A stretch of DNA of 64,000 nucleotides from Chaetoderma sp. LZ-2023a (taxonomy: Eukaryota; Mollusca; Caudofoveata; Chaetodermatida; Chaetodermatidae): assembly GCA_034401795.1 (NCBI GenBank), contig CM067370.1:100634164-100698163 (forward strand). Direction: 5' to 3'. The notes below the pieces were generated by a model, which saw only the letters and a list, made by a program, of their open reading frames with translations, was not told where the DNA came from and ran no database searches. Both the position numbers and the translations under genes were made by a program. Every line of letters begins with the position of its first letter. Position 1 is the stretch's first letter. Of the stretch, positions 1 through 10,258 are shown piece by piece.

Positions 1-2104
1 GGTCCTGTATCGCTCGCCTGCAATTATTGGCCACTGGCACAACCGAACAAAACGAGGTGACCACTGGAAACATTTACCAATCAAATTTTTGTGAAGAAGG
101 TTTAGCCAAGTTTTACTAAAATTGGCCCAGTGGTTAATAATTGTCTTTTCACGAGTTTCTTAGAAATTTGCAGAAATTACCAGATGTTCACAAAAAAGCT
201 AAATCTTGATTGATTAATGGCGGTAGGATTTACCTTTGTTGGTAAAGGACACAAAACATGTTGTTTTGACATATCTCCATGGAACAAACTATAATGGCCT
301 TTAGTCCCTAATCATATCTTCCAAATTTTGTTCACTGCCACTCTGGAGAAGTCGTTTTCGCAAAAAATAGGTCATCCAAGATGGCCGCCGAACTATTTGG
401 CTAAGCAAGTTCCCTTGAACAAACTTGATTCAGCTAGCTTTTACCAGAACTGATATTTCATGAGCTTGACATCAATCCCCAAAATTGTTTTGGAGATCTT
501 TAGACGTATATAAAAAACAGCCAAAATTCAAGATGGTCAGCCAAACTGGCTGATCGGCTTTGTTTGAACAAACATGGATTTGTATGCCTTAAGAATGCTT
601 CCTGCCAAATATACTTGAAATCAGTGCAGTGGTCCGAAGAGGTAAATTTGAAATCAGCATACTCAAAAACCTATATAAAACCAGTTTCGGCTCATCAAAC
701 AGACAAGAGGCCTAAGGCCTGTGACGCTCACCTGGACCATTAGCATTTGCATTTAAATATACATGAATCTCTTTACATTAAACAGCTGGCCACTGGAAAA
801 ATCGACCAATCAAAATTCTAAATAGAAAGTCCAGATTCTAGCACTGTAGGATATCAAATTCAAATTTGGTTAAAATCCGGCAAGCTGTTAGGATGTGTTT
901 TGACAGTTTCCAGTAAATATTTCATTGAAAAAAATCATGGTTTTCTCCGAAAAGATTGACCAATCAAAATTCTGAATACAGCATCTGGAGCCTACTCGCA
1001 TAGGATCATTCAAGCAGTTAAGAAAGAGATGCGTTTTGACAATTTCCAGTAAATTTCTCATAAAAATCAGATTTTTACCCAAAAAATTGATCAATCAAAA
1101 TTCTGAATAAAACTTCTAGAGCCTACGACCATACAATGCATCTAGTCAAATTTGGTTGAAATATGTCCTGCAGCTAAGGAGTAGCATTTTGACCATTCCC
1201 AGTAGATTTTCACCCAAAAAATTGATCAATTAAAATTCTGAATAGAAGTTTTAGAGTCTACCACGATAGAATGCATCTAGTCAAATTTGGTTGAAATATG
1301 TCACGCAGCGAAGGAGGGGTAATATTTTGACCATTTCCGGTTGATTTTTTCACCCAAAAAATTGATCAATCCCAATTCTGAAAACATTATCTAGAGCTTA
1401 CCACCATAGAATGCATCTAGTCAAATTTGGTTGAAATATGTCACGCAGCGAAGGAGGAGTAATATTTTGACCATTTCCGGTTGATTTTTCACCCAAAAAA
1501 TTGATCAATCCCAATTCTGAAAACATTATCTAGAGTCTACCACCATAGAATGCATCTAGTCAAATTTGGTTGAAATATGTCAAGCAGCTAAGGAAGAGTA
1601 GCATTTTGACCATTTCTGGTTGATTTTTAATAAAATCTAAGATTTTCACACAAACAATAGATCAATCAAAATTCTGAAAAGGTTCTAGAGGCTACCACCA
1701 TAGAATGCATCTAGTCAAATTTGGTTGAAATATGTCAAGCAGCTAAGAAGTAGTATTTTGACAATTTCCGATAATTTTTCATAAAATCTCAGATTTTCAC
1801 CCAAAATATTTATCAATCAAAATTCTGAAAAGAACTTCTAGGCCAGGTGAGCTAAAGATCCAAAATGGCAGCCAAAGGTGCTACAATTTGATTGGTTCAG
1901 GGCGGCCATGTTTTTTACCCATCACCATCCCTTGAACAAACTATAATGGGCATTAGGCCCTAATGATCCATAGTCCAAATAGATAGTGCCTGAAGGAACA
2001 TGTCTGCCAAAGTTTGAATTCATCAACAGAGTGAAATGTGCCACAAATTTTGACAGACAACTCAGAAAAAACGCGATTGGATAAGCTCAGCTAGGCGAGC
2101 TAAA
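1..2104. repeat. Nested family A repeats within the SKP1 intron
   Basis: This non-coding DNA lies downstream of the SKP1 exon on the minus strand and so is probably intron. Blocks at about 190-710 and 1855-2104 match the separate copy at 9720-10258 by eye. Shared motifs include AAGATGGCCGCC, 'tttgtttgaacaaac' and 'cttcctgccaaatata'. Ends resemble imperfect inverted repeats: ATCGCTCGCCTG near position 10, CGCTCACCTGG near 725, CCAGGTGAGCT near 1847 and AGGCGAGCT near 2095. These ends suggest an inner unit (about 720-1855) nested in an outer one. No long open frame or transposase is visible, so this is probably a non-autonomous element of unknown class. Confidence 0.55.
780..1845. repeat. Tandem array with ~140-bp period inside family A
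   Basis: The word ATGCATCTAGTCAAATTTGG recurs at about 1136, 1271, 1411, 1550 and 1705, giving periods of about 135, 140, 139 and 155 bp. Each unit also carries a TTTTGACCATTTCC-type block and a TTGATCAAT-type block. Two more diverged units appear near 850 and 990. The central units are the most alike, as expected from unequal exchange. No coding potential is seen. Confidence 0.75.
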
Positions 2105-2153
2105 AATGTACTTGTACTATATGAATGAATAAATAAAGAATATCAATACGTAC

Positions 2154-2250
2154 CTTCAAGCATATTTTTAATTGTAACACTCTGCTTGGCGATGTCAACC
2201 TCCACCTCAAAAACCTCGCCATCAGAACTCTGTAACTTAATGTTAGGCAT
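2154..2250 (-). CDS. skp1: SKP1, first coding exon
   Basis: Read on the minus strand this exon encodes 32 codons plus one base, starting [18 protein letters not shown] and ending NMLE. This is the N terminus of SKP1, the adaptor that links F-box proteins to cullin-1 in SCF ubiquitin ligases. The ATG at 2250 is directly preceded by a T-rich tract ending TTTCAG, a good acceptor. The exon ends GAAG followed by GTACGTATTG, a good donor, leaving phase 1. The next codon would be G|AY (Asp), matching the conserved LEDLG of the family. Later exons must lie to the left, outside the window, and a 5' UTR exon should lie to the right. Flanking splice sites argue against a processed copy. This is the only confidently recognised host gene. 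Confidence 0.93.
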
Positions 2251-3338
2251 CTGAAACATTAACAACATAACTATGATAATTGTAAGATACAGTTAGCAAG
2301 CAATGGACTGACAGTATTGTCTGCACCAAGCAAAGAAATTGGGGGTGGGGGTGTCAAGGAGGTGTCCCCTTCTGCAACAATGGGGGGGGGGCTCCCTAAG
2401 GGAAATTTTAAAGTCTGGATGCGCTCAGGGAGTAACTCCTGAAGTTCTCGACGTAAATACATATCTTCGCTTGTTGGTGAAATTATTCTATTTAGACTGT
2501 CCATTTTCTAAAAAAAGTCTACACACCTCCAATATGTAACAATTGTTGATTGTTTCCTTTGTCACTGGCATGGACCGATTAGTGACTAAAACACATTATT
2601 TTATTCGCCAAGTCAATTGTTCAATGCTAATCAGCTCTCGTATTGTAACATTTGATAAACCTGATGTGCTAAGCTTGATGTGATACGGGACCATAGGTGT
2701 ATCGCTCACCTGGCATTTCAACTAATCTTACTTAAGTTTTACATACATCGGTGTCACTTCCAATGACTTTCAGTCAAATGGTTTAGTTTTCGAGATATTG
2801 ACAACAATCTCTGGATGGTTTTTTTGCATAAGTGATATTGAACAATGTTTAAGTGAAAATAGATGATATCAGTGCTAACGACAGATGGTTTCTTAACTGT
2901 CTCACTGCTGCAAGCCAGTGCAGCCAATAATTTTAATTTTCAAAAGCTCTCGACTTCTTGAATATTTTGAAAACAATTGTTTTCAAAATATTTATCAGGT
3001 TCAGAGATATAACCTTTGGAATATGTCGTCTGCAAAAATTCAGTCAGATGGTTACTTAAATACAATTGAAGAAAATTGTCTCTAAAGGCAGGTAGGTGGT
3101 CTTTATAGCAGGTTATTCCCCACCACCACACAATCCATTTAACACATGCGCATCTGGCTGAATCACCAAGTTAGCAGCAGGGGTAGGGTGAGCTGGAGTT
3201 TATTAAAAAAAATAATTTGACTGAAAGTCATTGGTGCCTTAGGCAGCAACAACTTTCATTGCTGCCTAAGGCAGCAACAACTTTCAATCAAATACATTTC
3301 AAAATATTTTTAAGAGCATAGATGTCAGAGCACATATA
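2251..3338. other. Intron or intergenic DNA, no gene seen
   Basis: This is probably the SKP1 intron upstream of the first coding exon. It holds a G-rich stretch near 2340-2395, another family A-like start near 2697 (ATCGCTCACCTGGC), a palindromic AT-rich segment near 2965-2990, and a short direct duplication around 3235-3290 ('cctaaggcagcaacaactttca'-type units). No supported coding sequence. Confidence 0.5.
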
Positions 3339-3340
3339 TA

Positions 3341-4997
3341 CACCTGTGCAAAAGTTAAGCACCAGCAAAAACAATAGAACATAGAAACATGATGGTACAA
3401 CTAGGCTGCCATACTTTTTGTCCCCGCGTTAGCTGACATAATTCCAAGTACGGAATGCACATGCATGCATGACTTCACGCCGCTTGATGTCCGTGCGTGG
3501 CGGGAAACAGCACACGTGTTCAGTTATGTAAAAGTCCAGTTTGAGGTGTAGAACATTACGTACAGACTTAGGCGACAAGATTAGGAATTTTGTGTTCATG
3601 ACCGTGGTTTATTTGTAGAGAGAGAATTAGCTCTTGATTGTGAACCGCTATGGCAAGACGAAGGTTAAGTGATCGTGTGAAATGGCAAATCATAGGCATG
3701 CATACCACTGGTATGTCATGCAGAGAGATTGGCAGACAGCTGAACATTAACCATACTGTAATCAGTCGTTTGATTGCAAAACATGGGCAAACTAACGAGG
3801 TGAAGGACAGGCCTAGATCTGGAAGACCGAAGAAGACTACTGCCCGTGATGATCGAGCCCTAGTACGCCTTGTTAGGAGATCTCCATTCACCAACAGCAG
3901 AGTGCTCAGCCAGCAATGGGAAACGTGCAATAGAGTGTCAATGTCTACCGTCAAAAGGAGACTGTATGCTGCTGGCATGAAATCTAGGAGACCTGTCAGA
4001 CGTCCTCTCCTCACTGCACACCACAAAGAGGAGCGTCTGAGGTGGTGCAACGAAAGAAGACACTGGAACATGAGATCCTGGAGACGGGTACACTGGTCCG
4101 ATGAAAGTCGGTTCCTGCTTCATGCCACAGATGGTCGAACTCGTGTATGGAGGTCCAGACGCACGGCGTACGACCAACGTAACATCATGGAAGAAGTTCC
4201 ATTTGGTGGAGGTTCCGTTATGATATGGGGGTGCATCTCATTTGATTGTAAGCTGGATCTGTTGACTGTACCTGGAACACTAAATGGACAAAGATATCAA
4301 GATTCCATACTGGATAGAGTTGTGGTCCCTCATTTTGTAAATCATGCACCTGGAACCCACCCTATATTCATGGATGACAACGCCCGACCACATCGTGCTA
4401 GAGCTGTGCATGAATACCTCCGCCAGAATGCCATCGAAACCCTACCATGGCCAGCAAGGAGCCCTGACATGAACCCTATTGAGCATATCTGGGACATTCT
4501 GGGAAACATGGTGAGAAGGAGGGATCCTCCTGTGCAGAACCTACAGGAATTAACAGACGCACTCCATCTTGAATGGCAACGAATACGACAATGGCGTATC
4601 AGTCGGTTGGTGACCAGCATGAGACGTCGTGTCCAGGCCGTCATCCAGGCACAAGGTGGATATACCCGGTATTAATAATGACAGTCTCAAACTCGTGCAC
4701 AGATGTTAAACTTCGTTTTCAGACACCATTAATGACAATCTAGCCACATGTGTCAACTGTAGGGCAATAGTTGTCAGTTGTGTCAACGTAACCATATTCA
4801 GGCCTCGTTTTCAAGTTCAAACATAAACATACAGTGTTTCCCCACCACCATAATCAGCATTCCTCTAGTTGCATTATTACCTCTTGCACTAAGATGGATG
4901 GGTACATAAATGTTTATGCTATTGCTTTCTTCATAGCACATGAATATACCCTCGCATGTGCGTAAAAATAGGGTGGTGCTTAACTTTTGCACAGGTG
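3341..4997 (+). mobile_element. Tc1/mariner-type transposon, copy 1 (intact)
   Basis: The 1,657-bp element has 24-bp terminal inverted repeats beginning CACCTGTGCAAAAGTTAAGC, flanked by the TA dinucleotide duplicated on insertion (3339-3340 and 4998-4999). It contains one uninterrupted transposase gene. Two further copies, at 30779-32434 and 44186-45842, lie in the opposite orientation and are nearly identical by eye, implying recent activity. Intact ends plus an intact gene make this copy a plausible autonomous element. Confidence 0.96.
3650..4675 (+). CDS. Tc1-type DD34E transposase, 341 aa
   Basis: This transposase would bind the inverted ends and cut and paste the element into TA sites. 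The N-terminal ~110 residues carry paired helix-turn-helix DNA-binding regions (MARRRLSDRVKWQIIGMH; then RPRSGRPKKTT, an AT-hook/GRPR-like linker). The catalytic DDE domain follows: first Asp in WSDESRF, second Asp in MDDNARPH, and Glu in SPDMNPIEH. There are 34 residues between the second Asp and the Glu, so it is DD34E. The length is usual for Tc1 proteins and the frame has no breaks. The ATG lies 309 bp inside the left end and the stop lies 322 bp before the right end. Expression in the host is not shown by sequence alone. Confidence 0.96.
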   Translation: MARRRLSDRVKWQIIGMHTTGMSCREIGRQLNINHTVISRLIAKHGQTNEVKDRPRSGRPKKTTARDDRALVRLVRRSPFTNSRVLSQQWETCNRVSMSTVKRRLYAAGMKSRRPVRRPLLTAHHKEERLRWCNERRHWNMRSWRRVHWSDESRFLLHATDGRTRVWRSRRTAYDQRNIMEEVPFGGGSVMIWGCISFDCKLDLLTVPGTLNGQRYQDSILDRVVVPHFVNHAPGTHPIFMDDNARPHRARAVHEYLRQNAIETLPWPARSPDMNPIEHIWDILGNMVRRRDPPVQNLQELTDALHLEWQRIRQWRISRLVTSMRRRVQAVIQAQGGYTRY

Positions 4998-5029
4998 TAT
5001 ACATATCTTAAATATTTCGGCAGCATTGG

Positions 5030-5336
5030 AATGAAGGAAATTTCAATTTCCCTTTCTCCGAGATCTAACAATACTCACCATTCTATTACTTCTGATACAG
5101 CTAGCCCTGATAGCTGGGCCCAAGAACTAGACTTCGTAAGCTTTACCGACTGCTGGAACCGGGTACTCGGCTCCCAACTGCCGAGTACCCGTTTGCCATG
5201 AAGCTCATATTGTTTGCATAGCCACCAAACAAGAGATACCGTTGGCTTGCCTCCGTGGGGCTGGGAGGCTGGGTCCGTAATAGAATGGTGAGTATTGTTA
5301 GATCTCGGAGAAAGGGAAATTGAAATTTCCTTCATT
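5030..5336. mobile_element. Family B short element with perfect 60-bp inverted ends
   Basis: Bases 5030-5089 and 5277-5336 are perfect inverted complements (AATGAAGGAAATTTC... inward to ...CATTCTATTAC). The 187-bp interior is homologous to the family B copies at 8905-9346 and 63553-64000. It includes a hairpin of GGTACTCGG and CCGAGTACC arms at about 5163-5192. There is no coding sequence. It looks like a MITE-type derivative in which one terminus of family B has been duplicated in inverted orientation. Confidence 0.8.
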
Positions 5337-5633
5337 CTCCTTCGATCAACACAACTATGCCAAGAGGGTTAACTGCTCTTTGCATATATTCGCCTGGGAA
5401 TGAACATGAATATATAAGATGAATGAACATGATATATAGACATGATACAAAAAACTCTCAATCTTGAGTTACCTCATGATATTTGGATTCCAGACGTGGA
5501 GCCTCCAACCATTCACTTATCCGGCCATCAGTGACACAATCTGGTTGACATCCTCTCGCCCGACCATGTCTGCCTCTTAATTCTTTCTTACAAATGCCAA
5601 AAAAGGGAGAAGAGCAGTGTGGTCGTTTAACTA

Positions 5634-6640
5634 TCATTTCAAAACAGCTAGAGCGAGTGGATTAGCGGAGTCTGACACATCCCTCAGTTAGTAATCCGTG
5701 AAAGAGGACTCACAGTGCCATTGTGCAACAGCCATGATGTCCTCTAACGGAACACCATTGTAAAGGGCGGTCGAGGCGGCTATTCCCCTAACATCGTGTG
5801 CCCTTGCGCATTGCACCTGGTGCCCAATCGCAATCTCATGGGTAGTCTGAATGCATTCGAGTACCCAACGAGAGATAGAATCCATGGATGCGGCGCCATA
5901 TGGCTTCTTATGGCAGATCCACAGATGTCTATCATTTGACCGTAACGAGTCTGTCCGTTATTTGTACTTAGTCATAGCACGGACTGGGCACCAGACACTG
6001 GCATCACGATCAAACCTAGTTATTTTCGGTATAATGATCGGTTTGCCGGGATATCTCAAAGATTGATTCTTTGACATAAACTCTGCTCTTGGCAGTAGAC
6101 GCAGACCCTCTCCGGAGACAATAAATCGGTCCCTCGTTGCTGAAAGTGCATGGATCTCACTGCGCCTTCTAGCTGAGGAAGCTGCCAATAGAAAGACCGC
6201 CTTTAAAGTCAAATGCTTTACACTAGCCGAACGCAACGGTGCATGGCCAGTACATTAAGCACTAAAGATAGACTCCAGGTTGGAATGACTACCGGTTGTC
6301 TCGGTCGGAGATTGCTCATTCCCTTCACCATCACATTTAACTGGGCCACCTCTGGACTATACCTGTTGGCTAGACAAGGGATAACTGATGCCAAAGCTGA
6401 CTTGTATCCAGCAATTGTGACAGGAGCTAGTCCTGAAAAGAACAGCTACAGAGAAAGTCTGCTATTTGCTGAATAGTGGATTGAAAGGTATCAATACCCT
6501 TTTCTTCACACCAGTCTGCAAATCTGTTAACCTTGTTGTTATATGACTTGAAGGTTGACCTCCTTCTCGCAGCCGCGATGAAATCAGCAGCTTGTCGAGA
6601 AAAGCCTTCCGACGTGGAATGTTGTTTGATAACATCCACG
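5634..6640 (-). pseudogene. DIRS-type tyrosine recombinase, broken
   Basis: The minus-strand frames reassemble a DIRS-like recombinase, which would integrate a circular cDNA without target duplication. A SAM-like N-terminal region (FIAAARRRSTFKSYNNKVNR) lies near 6500-6620. It is followed by GLAPVTIAGYKSALA, then by the catalytic-Arg block (FLLAASSARRRSEIHALS) near 6150-6210. The HxxR-type block (RAHDVRGIAAS) lies near 5780-5815, and a terminal region reads FTDY, stop, LRDV. Frameshifts occur near 6435 and 6245. The codon directly before LRDV, where DIRS recombinases normally carry the nucleophilic Tyr, is TAA. The protein is therefore not functional as read. It lies downstream of the RT/RNase H gene and its 5' end overlaps it, as is usual in DIRS elements. 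Confidence 0.85.
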
Positions 6641-8425
6641 CAGTCAATTTGAACATTTCGGGACGCTCGTGTAGGAAGCGTCCCTTGGCCTGGGAGATTA
6701 TGTTCGGAATCTCGGGCAACTGCACAGGATTTTCCACCAGCAGATCCAGAAGATCCGTGAACCACGCCCTGCTCGGCCAATACGGCGCTATTAGCAGGAC
6801 CAGCCACGGCTCCTCCCTGACCTTCACCAATACCTTCGGAAGAAGAATGGTGGGTGGGTACGCGTACGCGTGCATCCCTCTCCAGCTTATCGCCAGAGCG
6901 TCTGTATCGACGGCATTTGGATCTGGAATCGGCGAGACATATGTCATGATTTGAGCATTTTCCTTTGTGGCGAACAAGTCCACGTTGGGTTTGCCCCAAT
7001 GCTCGAAGATCCGTCGTAGAACTGGAGGGTTGAGGGACCATTCTGTTGGCAAGATTCTCTGTCTGCGAGACAAAGCATCCGCCAGAATGTTCAATCGGCC
7101 AGGAATATGAGCTGCTTTCAAAACAACCGAGTAATTCCTGCACCATTGAATCAAGTGCCACACCCTGATGCACAGGGTGGGCGACCTGGTCCCTCCTTGG
7201 CGATTTATATATGATACTACTGTCGAATTGTCCGACCGTATCAATATCACCTTGCCCCTGATCATCGGAAGGAACTCTTCCAACGCCAGTTCCACTGCCA
7301 TCATTTCCAACAGATTGATATGCAGCTGACTCTCCGGGAGAGTCCATGTGCCCGAGACCTGGTGTTCTCCCAGGCAGGCACCCCACCCTTCCAGCGATGC
7401 ATCCGTGTAAACGGACAGCTGGGGGTGAGGTAGGTGCAGCGAAACCCCTATTAGGAGATTCTGACGCTGTTTCCACCATAGAAGATGCGATATTATCGGC
7501 TCCAAAACTGGCACCAGTTTTGACAGGGGTTCTGATCTCTGTTTCCACAGAGACATCAGATACAACTGGATAGGTCTTCGCATTAGAGCAGCGTACGGGA
7601 TAACCTGCTCCATGGAGACCATCATGCCCAGCATCTGAAGGAACCGCCTCGTCTGAATGTGGTTTCCCAATCGAAAACTCTTGAGGATGGCTAACAGAGA
7701 CACCACTTTGGGCTCTGACTGGTAAACCCTGCTCTCCTCGAGATCGAATCGCATCCCTAAATAAACGAAATGTTGAGTGGGTGTGAACTCGGATTTCTCC
7801 TTGTTGACTATCCAGCCTAGATCTGAAAGCAACTTCAGAGTCAGAGCAGTATCCACCTCTAACCTGGCTGATGTGTCTGCTTTGATCAGCCAGTCGTCTA
7901 TGTAGGTGTGAAGCGCCACGTTCTCTTTTCTGAGAAACGCTGTCACCGCAAGGACCACTCTTGTGAAAACCCTCGGAGCTGTCGACAGGCCAAACGGGAG
8001 AACTATAAATTCCCATACTTGATTCTGAAAAGCAAATCTTAAAAACCTGTGCCAACTCCGATTCATCGGAATGTGGGAACATGCATCTCTCAGATCGATC
8101 GATACACACCACACCCCCTTCCTCAATCCGGCCATTACCGACCTCGGAGTTTCCATCTGAAACCGAGGCATATGGATAAACCAATTCAATGGCCTGAGAC
8201 AGAGTACGGGTCTCCATCCCCCTGTGCTCTTGGGGACAAGGAACATGTTTGAATAGGCCTGGTGTTCCGTTTGCTGGTTTTATTGCTCCCTTCAGAAGCA
8301 AACCTCACACTTCATTTTGAATGGCTTCTAACTTGTCTGGTTCCCTTGGAACGGGTGTCCAGACAGGTGCCAAAGACAGATTCTGTGGTGGAAAGTCCCA
8401 CCACTCTGGCATGTACCCCTGGGAT
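6462..8425 (-). pseudogene. DIRS-type reverse transcriptase/RNase H
   Basis: A 594-codon open frame (6462-8246) holds a reverse transcriptase with the FLVPKSTGGWRPVL start block, a DLRDACSHIP block and the catalytic YIDDWL box. RNase H follows, with YTDASLEGWGA, the LLEMMAVE Glu, the RSDNSTVVSY Asp and NILADALSR. A DIRS-typical C-terminal region containing VDLFATKENAQ comes next. The N-terminal ~60 codons continue in another frame up to about 8425, with a stop near 8305 and a frameshift near 8250. No gag-like frame was recognised upstream, so the element is 5'-incomplete or gag has decayed. No DIRS inverted terminal repeats or internal complementary region were located by eye. Confidence 0.88.
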
Positions 8426-8904
8426 AACCACCCCAGGACCAGACTACACCCATATACTGATCCTCAAGGATGTATAACGGAACCAGGAATCATATCGTAT
8501 AGCTTTCGGGGTATATTTACTAATAAATATAAATTATACTCCTAACGAAGGCCAAAACGATATGTGAAGAAAACAACAAAATGTAAACAAACTGCTGTAG
8601 AACACGGTAAAACCGCAGACCACACATCCTAAATCAAGAATTTTGAAACCACTGATCATTGCAAACAGATCGTGATAACACGCAAAACTTGAGTTTTTCT
8701 GGTACCAAAAAGTATGCAGCACCTAGAATCAGATGCATGAATTAATGAAACATCTTCTTCACATAAACATCCGAGTAACACAGTGTGACGTCACCCGCTC
8801 AGATCTTACGGAGAACGATGTCAGCCGAATTTCGTGTTTAAAACACCGACAAGCCAACACCTATTTCATATCTGCCGATCGCCCGTTGGGGTTAAAGGAA
8901 GGCG
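8426..8904. other. No gene seen; edge of DIRS and start of repeat B region
   Basis: AT-rich sequence with a small palindrome-like stretch near 8514-8535 (atatttactaataaatat). Homology to family B probably begins within 8733-8905, but the window-end copy that would confirm this is cut off at base 64000. The open frame at 8733-9017 is a product of the repeat and is not supported as a gene. Confidence 0.4.
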
Positions 8905-9346
8905 ATCATCTGGCATATTTCGTTGTTAACACACGTCCCCGATTCTTAGGGGTTAGAAATTGGAACATGCGACACACACGAAACTTTGAAGACCTAAGTC
9001 TTTTGACTATGGAATAACATGGAAATATACAACCTGGTTATCATCGGCAGCATCCATGGTAATCCAAATATCCTTTAGAGAGTGCACAAAGCTATCACAA
9101 TTTACACAGAAAACAGATTTAGAATAATCTCAAGACTTCCAACTGCAAAAAAGCATGTGTCTCTTGTTGCTATGCAAACAAGAATGAGCTTCATGGCAAA
9201 CGGTACTCGGCAGTTGGAAGCCAAGTACCCGGTTCCAGGAGTCGGTAAAGCTTACTAAGTCTATAGTCCTAGGGCCCAGCTATTAGGGCTAGCTGTATCA
9301 GAAGTAATAGAATGGTGAGTATTGATCGAAGGAGAAAGGTTAATCT
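8905..9346 (-). repeat. Family B repeat, copy 2
   Basis: Its reverse complement aligns by eye with 63553-64000 along its length. Shared landmarks are TTTCTCCTTCGATCAATACT at the outer end, the hairpin with TACTCGG/CCAAGTACC arms (one arm mutated here), TTTGCATAGC, TTGCAGTTGGAA, and ATATTTCGTTGTTAACACAC at the inner limit of comparison. No coding function is supported. Class unknown. Confidence 0.78.
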
Positions 9347-9719
9347 GTCAATTGGAATTTAATATCTAGTTTGGCAATAAAATCTGACATGGTGATAAAT
9401 CAATGGACAGTGGGAACAAACCTGTATTTGCCCTATGAAAGTGAGACTGCAAATATTTAAGGAGTGATAACTCTGGCATTTGACATCCTATCAGTTTCCA
9501 CCACATTTTCACAACACGGATATTAGATGCCGACATTAACATTGTGACCAAGTTTGGTGTCAATCTATCAAGAAATAACAAAATGAGCCGCCATTGTTTG
9601 TGACGGACAGACAGATGGATGGATGGACATACAGAAGGCAGATGGGGGTAATCGCTATACGACAGCTGATTGACAAGTAAGTGGAGTTAAGAAAACCAAT
9701 TTCGGCTTCAAAATCCATC
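9347..9719. other. No gene seen; family A-like fragment
   Basis: The stretch includes GACGGACAGACAGATGGATGG near 9600-9630, a motif found near the 3' ends of family A-type repeats, and therefore probably contains the tail of an older copy. No open frame of note. Confidence 0.35.
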
Positions 9720-10258
9720 AAATAAAAAAATTTAATATGGCAGCCAAACACGCTAAAATTTTATTGGTCCACGGCAGCCATGTTCTTTACTTATCAACTT
9801 CCCATGAACAAACTTTAATGGCCCTTAGTCCATAATCATATCCCCAAAATTTCAGCCCGATCCGTTCAGAATAAGTAATTTTCACGAAAACTAGGTCATC
9901 CAAGATGGCCGCCTAACCATTTGGCCAATCAAGTTCCTTCGAACAAATTTGGTTCAGAGCTCTTGCCCTATATGATATTTCATGAGTTTTGAATCGATCC
10001 ACTAAGCGGTTTCGGTTTCGGAGAAGATTTTTAAAGCCATTTCCTAAAATCGGCCAAAATCCAAGATGGCCACCAGCCAAATTGGTCGATCGACTTTGTT
10101 TGAACAAACTTGGATCCCTATGCCCTAAGGATACTTCCTGCCAAATATAATTGAAATCGGCCCAGTGGTTCTTGAGAAGTCGTTTTAAGAAAAGTTGACG
10201 GATGGACAGACGGTCGCCATGGCATAAGCTCACTTGGCCATTCTGGCCAGGTGAGCTA
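9720..10258 (+). repeat. Family A repeat, copy 2
   Basis: This block aligns by eye with 280-700 and with 1855-2104. It contains the AAGATGGCCGCC and AAGATGGCCACC words, two 'ggcagccatgtt'-type words and ACGGATGGACAGACGG. It ends in CCAGGTGAGCTAATAATG, matching the proposed terminus. The element appears non-autonomous and its class is not established. Confidence 0.75.

Noticed and set aside
780..1845. CRISPR-like array
   Set aside because: Units are about 140 bp, diverged and without unique spacers, in animal DNA.
2154..2250. SKP1 sequence as a processed pseudogene
   Set aside because: The match stops exactly at a GT donor and starts exactly after a pyrimidine tract with AG, and there is no poly-A or next exon attached.
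3568..4071. Antisense open frames opposite the Tc1 transposases (also 31599-32207 and 45112-45615)
   Set aside because: They are shadows that recur only because the transposase sequence recurs.
6427..8301. The longest minus-strand frame over the DIRS region as one protein
   Set aside because: Only its first ~20 and last ~70 codons are meaningful (RT start and recombinase N terminus). The middle is an out-of-frame shadow of the RT/RNase H.
8733..9017. 94-residue open frame
   Set aside because: It lies within family B sequence, is not conserved as a frame in the other copy and has no recognised motif.
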